From an uncultured bacterium (lineage in GTDB: Bacteria > Krumholzibacteriota > Krumholzibacteriia > LZORAL124-64-63), in the NCBI GenBank assembly GCA_903847545.1, contig CAINDZ010000743.1:1-5670 (forward strand): a DNA stretch of 5,670 nucleotides. The letters are read 5' to 3'. How positions within the stretch are numbered: the stretch's first letter is position 1; every line of letters starts with the position of its first letter. The position numbers were made by a program, and so were the translations under genes. Below the pieces are notes generated by a model. The model worked only from the letters and a program-made list of their open reading frames with translations, ran no database searches and was not told where the DNA came from. This document shows, one piece after another, positions 1-4,439 of the stretch.

Positions 1-351
1 GACGGCGACGGCGGCGGCCCGGGACGCATCGTGGTCGCGCCGCCGTGCGCCGTGGGCGTGGCCGCGGCGCTGCTCGGCAGGGCCGACCGCTTCCTGTGCA
101 ACGACACCGGCATCATGCACGTCGCCGGCGCCGTGGGCACGCCCACGGTGGCGCTCTTCGGGCCCACCGACCCGGGCTTGTGGAAGCCGCCGGCGGACAC
201 GGTCGTCGCCTTGCGCGCGAAGGCGCGCCGCGAGGACCCGCGCGGCGTCGAGTACGGCTGGATGGAAGCGATCGCGGAACAGGACGTGTGGGACGCGTGG
301 ACCGCGCTGGCCGGCCGCGCCGCGACGGAACGGAAGGGACGCCATGGGTGA
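1..351 (+). CDS. Glycosyltransferase family 9 (heptosyltransferase-like), C-terminal part
   Basis: This is the last 116 residues of a protein whose start lies left of the window; the frame is open from base 1 and ends at TGA 349-351. The segment FLCNDTGIMHVAGAVGTPTV followed by ALFGPTDPGLWKP is the C-terminal signature of GT9 enzymes, which transfer ADP-heptose or related sugars onto lipid A-core oligosaccharide at the cytoplasmic face of the inner membrane. In this family the NDTG/NDSG and MH residues and the GPTDP loop lie around the sugar-nucleotide site. The family match is clear. The exact acceptor and donor cannot be read from this part, and the Gly/Asp-rich stretch at the left edge is not diagnostic. 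The last 8 nt overlap the start of the M50 protease gene, so the two are probably co-transcribed and translationally coupled. An internal GTG at 31 is not a credible start because the domain would be beheaded. Confidence 0.85.
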   Translation, partial: DGDGGGPGRIVVAPPCAVGVAAALLGRADRFLCNDTGIMHVAGAVGTPTVALFGPTDPGLWKPPADTVVALRAKARREDPRGVEYGWMEAIAEQDVWDAWTALAGRAATERKGRHG

Positions 352-1027
352 CGCATTGATCCGCGTGCTGGTACTCGTGTTCTCGGTGGTCTTCCACGAG
401 GTGGCCCACGGTTGGGCCGCGCTGAAGCTGGGCGACACCACCGCGCGCGACCAGGGGCGCCTGACGCTGAATCCGCTGCCGCACGTCGACCCCATGGGCA
501 GCATCATCGTCCCGGCGCTGCTGGCGCTGACCAGTTCGCCCTTCATGATGGGCTGGGCCAAGCCCGTGCCGGTGCACCCGGGACGCCTGCGGCAGCCGTG
601 GAACGACTACCCGAAGGTCGCGGCGGCCGGCCCGCTCAGCAACCTGCTGCTCGCCCTCGTCTCGGCGCTGCTGCTCGGCGTGACCGCGGGCGTGGGCAAC
701 CGCCTGCCGGACGGCCACGCCGCGCTGGAGCCGGCCACCTTCCTGGTGCGCGTGTGGATGACCGGCATCTACGTCAACATCGCGCTCGCGGCCTTCAACC
801 TGGTCCCGCTGCCGCCGCTGGACGGTAGCTGGATCCTCTCGCGCCTGCTGCCGGGGCGCATGCGCGCCTCGTACTAGAACCTGCGGCGCTACGGCATGCT
901 GGCGGTGGTCGGCTTCCTGCTGTTGATGCACTACACGCCGGCCGGCCAGTGGTTCGGCATCGCCATGATGGCGATCATCAATCCCTTCATCGACCTCGCC
1001 CAGGCCGTGGCCGGCATCGGCGGCTGA
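344..1027 (+). CDS. Site-2 protease family protein (peptidase M50), interrupted by an in-frame TAG
   Basis: This is a predicted polytopic membrane zinc metalloprotease of the small, PDZ-less S2P/M50 group. Such proteins cut within or next to transmembrane segments; the substrate here is unknown. Counting from ATG 344, the zinc motif HEVAH is at residues 18-22 (H18, E19, H22) inside the first hydrophobic segment. The family block MGWAKPVPV is at 69-77, GPLSN at 96-100, and the third zinc ligand D160 lies in NLVPLPPLDG (152-161). Codon 178 (875-877) is TAG. The frame then continues for 49 codons, with a hydrophobic helix beginning about LRRYGMLAVVGFLLL, to TGA 1025-1027. The full 227 residues match the usual size of about 200-230 for these proteins, and 48 of the 49 downstream codons end in G or C. 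If TAG stops translation, the product has 177 residues: all zinc ligands are kept but the last membrane helix is lost. The start is set by an AAGGGA ribosome binding site at 334-339 and by the ATGGGTGA overlap with the upstream gene. Family assignment is secure; whether the gene is intact is not. Confidence 0.85.
875..877 (+). other. In-frame amber codon inside the M50 protease frame
   Basis: TAG follows the codon for Tyr177 in the sequence RASY-TAG-NLRRYG. Family members usually have a Y-x-x-L-x-x-Y-G-like stretch here that leads into the last membrane helix, so a residue is expected rather than an end. A single change from CAG (Gln), GAG (Glu), AAG (Lys), TAC (Tyr), TGG or TTG would give TAG. 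I see no second frame that could rescue the downstream helix, so this is a substitution and not a frameshift. Nonsense mutation, base-calling error, amber suppression and pyrrolysine-type recoding all remain possible. Confidence 0.9.
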
Positions 1028-1075
1028 GCCTGTTCCCTCCGCCCGCAGCGCCCGGGACAGCCGCACAATACGCGA

Positions 1076-1097
1076 GCCCCCCGCCGTTGCGGGGGGC
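1076..1097. terminator. GC-rich hairpin between convergent genes, possible bidirectional terminator
   Basis: A perfect 9-bp stem (1076-1084 with 1089-1097, six consecutive C-G pairs) closes a CGTT tetraloop. It lies 48 nt after the M50 stop and 36 nt beyond the stop of the convergent lipoprotein gene, where a shared terminator is expected. Neither side has a U-tract: the plus strand continues CCGGGAACTC and the minus strand TCGCGTATTG. It may therefore act only as a pause or 3'-end stabiliser, or together with Rho. Confidence 0.55.
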
Positions 1098-1133
1098 CCG
1101 GGAACTCGAAGGAGGAGCGGCTCCGGTCGAGGG

Positions 1134-1544
1134 TCAGTCCGCGAAGTTGTCGTCGATGTGGTTGCCGTTGACCTGCAGGTAGGTCGTCGCCGGGGCGCTC
1201 TCGTTGCCCGACGTGTCGACGGCGTACACGTTGTAGGTGCTCGAGCCCAGCAGCGGGCTGTCGTCCTCGATGGCGGTCACGAGCGTCGGCGCATCCACCA
1301 GCACGACGACGGCGCCGTCATGCTCACGCGTCACGACAAAGCCCGCCAGGTCGGCATCGACGGCCTCGATGTCCCAGGTCAGCTGCGCCACGCCATTGAC
1401 GAACTCGACCGACACATTGCCGGCGGGCGTCGGGGGGGCGGTGTCCGGGGTCGTCACGGGAGCCGTCGTCGTGTCGCTGCAGCCGGTGGCCAGGGCCACC
1501 AGTCCAAGGATCAGGGTCATCGCGATCGTCTTCTTGTTAGCCAT
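1134..1544 (-). CDS. Small lipoprotein with a fibronectin type III-like domain
   Basis: The 136-residue product begins with a lipoprotein signal peptide: MANKK, a hydrophobic core (about residues 6-20), then the lipobox LATGC with the lipidated cysteine at position 22. Serine at +2 would favour outer-membrane sorting under the E. coli rule, which may not apply in this organism. After a Thr/Pro-rich linker (25-41), residues about 40-125 resemble one FN3 sandwich. The marks are PPTP at the start, AQLTWD with Trp57, the LAGFVV strand, and the C-terminal strand TYNVYAVDTSGNES (103-116). No catalytic motif is visible, so a binding or structural surface role is inferred. The start at 1544 is preferred over an upstream in-frame ATG at 1625 because an excellent GGAGGG site lies just upstream and the signal peptide then begins properly. 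The gene stands alone, convergent with the M50 gene and divergent from the HU gene. Its stop is TGA. Confidence 0.8.
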   Translation of the reverse strand: MANKKTIAMTLILGLVALATGCSDTTTAPVTTPDTAPPTPAGNVSVEFVNGVAQLTWDIEAVDADLAGFVVTREHDGAVVVLVDAPTLVTAIEDDSPLLGSSTYNVYAVDTSGNESAPATTYLQVNGNHIDDNFAD

Positions 1545-1592
1545 GAGTGGCCCTCCTTCAGTTCGCCGTCTCGCCCGATGATGGTGTTGTCT

Positions 1593-1656
1593 GGCTCGGC
1601 CGGCGGAGATCGGTTGCAGTGGCACGTTGTTCAGGTCCTGCTCCGCCGGCCGCGCC
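1593..1656. repeat. Long inverted repeat in the lipoprotein leader
   Basis: Arms 1593-1608 and 1641-1656 pair over 16 positions with one mismatch (T1596 against C1653). The inner 12 bp, CGGCCGGCGGAG at 1597-1608 and its complement at 1641-1652, are perfect. The loop is 32 nt. On the minus strand this would fold in the 5' leader of the lipoprotein mRNA, ending 48 nt before its start codon. There is no following U-tract, so a classical attenuator is not supported. It could be an mRNA-stabilising leader structure, a dispersed repeat copy, or a terminator remnant. Confidence 0.6.
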
Positions 1657-1905
1657 GTTGCCGGATGGTTTGCAAAGCAGGTGCCCTTTTGAGCAATCGT
1701 GGGATATATCGGCGTAATCCCTTATTTATTTAGCAATTAGTATGAAGGATCGGGCATCCCGGGGAACATCGCGCCCGCTTGAGGCACGAGGGGAACGTGT
1801 GGAATGCGATGCGGCAGGGGGGGTGATCTTGCAACTTGCCCGCCCACGGTCGGAGGGGACCGGAAAGTCGCGGCGGACCCGGCCGGGCAATTATCATTAA
1901 AGCCC

Positions 1906-1934
1906 TTGACAAGTATTGGCTTATGCCGAAGAAT
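1906..1934 (+). promoter_or_regulatory. Sigma70-type promoter for the HU gene
   Basis: A perfect -35 hexamer TTGACA (1906-1911) is followed by a 17-nt spacer and AAGAAT (1929-1934, four of six matches to TATAAT). The AT-rich block AATTATCATTAA (1889-1900) just upstream resembles an UP element and stands out in this GC-rich DNA. The predicted start site is near 1941, giving a leader of about 65 nt before the HU ATG. The inverted repeat GCCGA-AGAA-TCGGC (1925-1938) overlaps the -10 element and could be an operator. Confidence 0.65.
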
Positions 1935-1963
1935 CGGCTTCAGCGCGTGGGTAGCGCCGGGAT

Positions 1964-1991
1964 CCGACCCTTGGAAAGCCGACCCTTGGAA
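1964..1991 (+). repeat. Tandem 13-nt direct repeat in the HU leader
   Basis: CCGACCCTTGGAA occurs at 1964-1976 and again at 1979-1991, exact over 13 nt with a 15-nt period. The second copy ends two bases before the AGGAGG ribosome binding site (1994-1999). The position makes it a candidate protein- or RNA-binding element controlling HU translation; replication slippage is the simple alternative. Confidence 0.7.
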
Positions 1992-2005
1992 CCAGGAGGA
2001 GCGCC

Positions 2006-2284
2006 ATGACGAAGGCCGATATCGTTGAGGACATTGCGCAGAGGACCGGCCTGACGAAGAAGGAAGTCGCCGAGACGGTGGACCTCTTCCTGGACAAGAT
2101 CGGGGACCTGCTCGTCGACGGCAGGCACTTGGAAATCAGGGGTTTCGGCACGTTCAAGGTGAAGGAGCGCAAGGAGCGCATGGCGCGCAATCCGCGCACC
2201 GGCGACTCGGTCCCCGTTCCGTCGCGCAAAGTGCCCGTCTTCAAGGTGTCCAAGATGTTGAAGGACAAGGTCGCCGGCGACTGA
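2006..2284 (+). CDS. HU/IHF-family nucleoid DNA-binding protein
   Basis: The 92-residue product is a full-length member of the HU/IHF family, which binds and bends DNA as a dimer. The helical N-terminal half (MTKADIVEDIAQRTGLTKKE and the DLFLDKIGDLL helix) forms the dimer core. The family signature IRGFGTF is at about 44-50. The DNA-binding beta arm carries RMARNPRTGD (58-67), with Pro63 as the residue that intercalates into the minor groove. The protein is Lys/Arg-rich in its second half, as expected. Sequence alone does not separate HU from IHF; a single gene of this kind with its own promoter suggests a homodimer, which is inference. The start is fixed by AGGAGG at 1994-1999, six bases before the ATG, and the gene has the clearest promoter in the window, consistent with high expression. 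The gene ends in TGA. No terminator with a good U-tract follows, although GGTTTTTCGG at 2342-2351 is T-rich. Confidence 0.93.
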   Translation: MTKADIVEDIAQRTGLTKKEVAETVDLFLDKIGDLLVDGRHLEIRGFGTFKVKERKERMARNPRTGDSVPVPSRKVPVFKVSKMLKDKVAGD

Positions 2285-2332
2285 ACCGGTCCCGCGCGCC
2301 TGCCCGAACCCGCGCCACGCGCCCATCGGCAT

Positions 2333-2384
2333 CGGAGAACCGGTTTTTCGGCCCCAGGCGGCCCGGAGAACCGGTTCTTTCCGG
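2333..2384. repeat. Direct repeat with AACCGGTT palindromic cores upstream of the threonine aldolase gene
   Basis: CGGAGAACCGGTT occurs exactly at 2333-2345 and 2364-2376, 31 nt apart. Each copy contains the 8-bp palindrome AACCGGTT. In the second copy the symmetry extends to the perfect 12-bp AGAACCGGTTCT (2367-2378), flanked by CCGGA (2363-2367) and TCCGG (2380-2384). A third GAACCGGT (2283-2290) overlaps the HU stop codon. Paired dyads about three helical turns apart upstream of a gene look like a dimeric repressor operator. No convincing promoter is seen in this spacer, so a role as an RNA element or a small dispersed repeat is also possible. Confidence 0.55.
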
Positions 2385-2417
2385 TCCCGCCCGTTCCACG
2401 CCCCCAGGAGGCAGCCC

Positions 2418-3455
2418 ATGACCACCCGGCATCCCGTCATCGACATGCGCTCGGACACCGTCACCAAGCCGTCCGAGGGCATGCTCAGGGCCATGTGCGC
2501 GGCCGAGGTGGGCGACGACGTCCTGGGTGACGACCCCACCGTGCAGCGCCTGCAGGACCACGTGGCGGCCCTCCTGGGCAAGGAGGCGGGCCTGTACGTG
2601 CCCAGCGGCACCATGAGCAACCAGCTGGCGGTCAAGGCCCAGACCAGCCCCGGCGACCAGGTGGTACTCGAGGACGGCGCCCACATCTACCGCTACGAGG
2701 CCGGCGCGCCGGCCGTGCTCAGCGGCGTGCAGCTGACCTGCGTCGAGGCGCCGGGCGGCTGCCTGGACTGGCCCCGCGTCGCGGGCGCGCTGAACGGCGA
2801 CAACGTGCATTGCCCGCCGCCCAGCCTGGTCTGCCTGGAGAACACGCACAACCGGGCCGGCGGGCGCATCGTCCCGCAGGACATGGTCGCGACCGTGGGC
2901 CGCCAGGCGCACGCGCGCGGCCTGCGCGTGCACCTCGACGGCGCGCGCCTGTGGCACGCCCACGTCAAGCAGGGGCTGTCGCTGGCCGAGCTCGTCGCGC
3001 CCGTCGACACGGTCAGCGTGTGCTTCTCCAAGGGGCTCGGGGCCCCGGTCGGGTCGGTGCTGGCGGGCGACCGCGCCACGGTGGCCCGCGCCTACCGCTT
3101 CCGGAAGATGTGGGGCGGCGGCATGCGGCAGTCGGGGCTGCTGGCGGCGGCCTGCGTGTACGCGCTCGAGCACAACCTGGCCCGCCTGGCCGAGGACCAC
3201 GCGCACGCGGCGGCCATCGCCGCCGGCGTCGCCGGCCATCCGTGCCTGTCGGTGGGGCATCCGGTCGACACGAACATCGTCATCATCGACGTGGCGGCCC
3301 CCGGCGGCGAGGGCGCGCTGGTGGCGCACCTGGCGGCGCAGGGCGTGCTGGCGCTGGCGTTCGGGCCGGGCCGCGTGCGTCTGGTGCCGAACCTCGAGAA
3401 CAAGGGCGAGGACATCCCGCGCGTGGTCGCGGCGCTGGCCTCGTTCGGGGCCTGA
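2418..3455 (+). CDS. ltaE: L-threonine aldolase (low-specificity, PLP-dependent)
   Basis: This cytosolic enzyme cleaves L-threonine or L-allo-threonine to glycine and acetaldehyde. The 345 residues are close to the usual length of about 335-350 (E. coli LtaE has 333). The fold-type I landmarks occur in order. They are DMRSDTVTKP (9-18); GDDVLGDDPT (32-41); the phosphate-binding SGTMSNQ (63-69); the ring-stacking histidine H89 in GAHIYRYEAG; ENTHNRAGG (141-149); HLDGARL (172-178), with Asp174 for the PLP nitrogen and Arg177 for the substrate carboxylate; and SKGLGAPVGS (204-213), with Lys205 as the Schiff-base lysine. All key residues are present, so it should be active. The start is set by AGGAGG at 2406-2411, six bases before the ATG. 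It follows HU by 133 nt containing palindromic repeats and may have separate control. It is probably a single-gene unit; a weak stem CCCG-AGGAC-CGGG with TTTT (3463-3480) follows its stop. Confidence 0.94.
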   Translation: MTTRHPVIDMRSDTVTKPSEGMLRAMCAAEVGDDVLGDDPTVQRLQDHVAALLGKEAGLYVPSGTMSNQLAVKAQTSPGDQVVLEDGAHIYRYEAGAPAVLSGVQLTCVEAPGGCLDWPRVAGALNGDNVHCPPPSLVCLENTHNRAGGRIVPQDMVATVGRQAHARGLRVHLDGARLWHAHVKQGLSLAELVAPVDTVSVCFSKGLGAPVGSVLAGDRATVARAYRFRKMWGGGMRQSGLLAAACVYALEHNLARLAEDHAHAAAIAAGVAGHPCLSVGHPVDTNIVIIDVAAPGGEGALVAHLAAQGVLALAFGPGRVRLVPNLENKGEDIPRVVAALASFGA

Positions 3456-3476
3456 CCGCGGGCCCGAGGACCGGGG

Positions 3477-3505
3477 TTTTCCTTCCCGGGCGGGGGGTGT
3501 ATGTT
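3477..3505 (+). promoter_or_regulatory. Weak promoter candidate for the nadE operon
   Basis: TTTTCC (3477-3482, three of six matches to TTGACA) and TATGTT (3500-3505, four of six to TATAAT) are separated by 17 nt. They are the only AT-rich hexamers in the spacer, and the TGTATGTTAG stretch stands out in surrounding G+C. The placement 95 nt before nadE is reasonable, but the -35 match is poor and no experiment supports it. Confidence 0.35.
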
Positions 3506-3509
3506 AGCC

Positions 3510-3535
3510 GCCGCCCGGGCCGGACCCCGGGCGGC
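3510..3535 (+). repeat. 10-bp GC hairpin in the nadE leader
   Basis: GCCGCCCGGG (3510-3519) and CCCGGGCGGC (3526-3535) form a perfect 10-bp, all-G/C stem with a 6-nt loop CCGGAC. It lies just after the candidate -10 box. The following CCGTTCCGC has no U-tract, so this is not a standard intrinsic terminator. A leader structure affecting nadE expression or a transcription-termination site for ltaE are both possible. Confidence 0.5.
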
Positions 3536-3551
3536 CCGTTCCGCACCCTGG

Positions 3552-3576
3552 CCCCGCGGCCCTGACCCCGCGGCCC
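3552..3576 (+). repeat. Tandem 11-nt direct repeat before the nadE ribosome binding site
   Basis: CCCCGCGGCCC occurs at 3552-3562 and 3566-3576 (period 14), each with a CCGCGG palindromic core. The second copy ends 9 nt before the GGAGG at 3586-3590. Low sequence complexity in a GC-rich region makes chance or slippage plausible. Confidence 0.5.
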
Positions 3577-3599
3577 GCGATCCATGGAGGACCTGCCGG

Positions 3600-4439
3600 A
3601 TGCCTGCCGCCACGCCTGCTCCCGTCCCCGCCTGGGCCATCGATCCCGGGCAGGCGCAGGAGCGCTGCACACGCTTCCTCCGGGACCAGCTGGAAGCCTC
3701 GGGCCGTCGCGGCTTCGTCATCGGCCTGTCCGGCGGCATCGATTCGGCCGTGGCCGCCGGCCTGGCCGTCGCCGCCGTGGGCGCCGACCGCGTGCGCGGC
3801 ATCATGCTGCCGTACGCCACCAGTTCCGCCTCGTCGCTCACCGATGCGCGGGCCGTGGCCGACCGCCTGTGCATGACCGTCGAGAAGGTCGACATCACGC
3901 CCATGGCCGATGCCTTCCTCGCCGACGTGCCCGCGGGCGAGCGCCTGCGGCGAGGCAACGTCATGGCCCGCTGCCGCATGGTCGTCCTCTACGACCGCTC
4001 GGCGCGCGACGACGCGCTCGTGCTGGGCACGGGCAACCGCACCGAGGGCCTGCTCGGCTACACGACGATGTACGGCGACAACGCCTGCGCGCTGAATCCC
4101 ATCGGCCAGCTCTACAAGACCGAGGTGCGGCTGCTGGCCGCGCACCTGGGGCTGCCCGCCGCGGTGCTCGAAAAGGCGCCCAGCGCCGACCTGTGGGAGG
4201 GCCAGGCCGACGAGGACGAGCTTGGCGTCACCTATGCCGAGGTCGACCGCCTGCTGCACGCGCTGGTCGACGACGGGCTCGGCGAGCGGCAGCTGGCCGC
4301 GCTCGGCTTTGCGCCGGCGCTGGTCGCGCGCATCGCGTCGCGCGTCCGCGCCATGGCCTTCAAGCGGCGGCTGCCCCCGGTGGCGGACATGCCCGGGCGG
4401 CCCGACCCGGACGCGCCCGCGGGCGCGGTGGCGTCTTGA
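3600..4439 (+). CDS. nadE: Ammonia-dependent NAD+ synthetase
   Basis: This enzyme performs the last step of NAD biosynthesis: deamido-NAD (NaAD) + ATP + NH3 gives NAD + AMP + PPi, in the cytosol. The 279-residue product is the single-domain form; no N-terminal nitrilase (glutaminase) domain is present, so free ammonia is the likely nitrogen donor. Visible motifs are the PP-loop SGGIDS (44-49); LPYATSS (70-76), which contacts ATP; RGNVMARCRM (118-127); GTGNRTE (143-149); GYTTMYGD (153-160), followed by NPIGQLYKTEV (166-176); and KAPSADLWEGQADEDELG (192-209). KRRLPP near 255-260 matches the C-terminal basic motif of the family. The start at 3600 is preferred over an in-frame ATG at 3501 because GGAGG (3586-3590) lies 9 nt before it and the extra N-terminus would be low-complexity Arg/Pro/Ala falling inside the promoter candidate. 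An out-of-frame ATG at 3584 precedes the ribosome binding site and is ignored. Its TGA overlaps the rsmI start. Confidence 0.93.
   Translation: MPAATPAPVPAWAIDPGQAQERCTRFLRDQLEASGRRGFVIGLSGGIDSAVAAGLAVAAVGADRVRGIMLPYATSSASSLTDARAVADRLCMTVEKVDITPMADAFLADVPAGERLRRGNVMARCRMVVLYDRSARDDALVLGTGNRTEGLLGYTTMYGDNACALNPIGQLYKTEVRLLAAHLGLPAAVLEKAPSADLWEGQADEDELGVTYAEVDRLLHALVDDGLGERQLAALGFAPALVARIASRVRAMAFKRRLPPVADMPGRPDPDAPAGAVAS

Larger units (their letters stand above)
1545..2005. other. Divergent intergenic region (461 nt) between the lipoprotein and HU genes
   Basis: No convincing gene is visible here; the short open frames that cross it have no ribosome binding site and no family resemblance. It contains, in order, the lipoprotein ribosome binding site (complement of about 1549-1556), a long inverted repeat (1593-1656), and an AT-rich patch at 1701-1743 that is about 35% GC over 1701-1740. 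Further right are a perfect 10-bp palindrome CCCGGCCGGG (1878-1887), an AT-rich block AATTATCATTAA (1889-1900), and the HU promoter and leader. The AT-rich patch is where a promoter for the minus-strand lipoprotein could sit, but I found no good -35/-10 pair in either direction. No tRNA T-arm or other RNA gene signature was recognised. Confidence 0.6.

Noticed and set aside
113..1066. 317-codon minus-strand open frame across the GT9 and M50 genes
   Set aside because: It is rich in Arg/His/Ala/Gly, as expected for an antisense shadow in high-GC DNA. It has no ribosome binding site or domain, while the plus strand holds two recognisable families.
1076..1097. Classical Rho-independent terminator
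   Set aside because: The stem is strong but no U-tract follows on either strand, so it is listed only as a possible terminator.
1545..1625. Longer lipoprotein start at 1625
   Set aside because: The extra 27 residues are Arg/His-rich, would bury the signal peptide, and lie inside the inverted-repeat leader. The GGAGGG site points to the ATG at 1544.
1626..1645. Possible tRNA T-arm around GTTCAGGTCC
   Set aside because: The T-loop consensus is broken at the invariant A, and no acceptor, D or anticodon stems can be drawn around it.
1158..1733. 191-codon plus-strand open frame opposite the lipoprotein
   Set aside because: It is antisense to a gene with a signal peptide, lipobox and strong ribosome binding site. 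The translation is low-complexity and matches no family.
1730..2028. Small open frames (60 and 74 codons) in the HU upstream region
   Set aside because: No ribosome binding site and no recognisable protein; they overlap the HU promoter and leader.
2241..3329. 362-codon minus-strand open frame opposite threonine aldolase
   Set aside because: It is the antisense shadow of a gene with every catalytic motif in place.
3584..4435. Frame open from 3584 through nadE into rsmI, suggesting a 536-residue fusion
   Set aside because: The part overlapping nadE is Arg/Gly/Pro-rich with no domain, while the NadE motifs are in another frame. Only the RsmI part is real.
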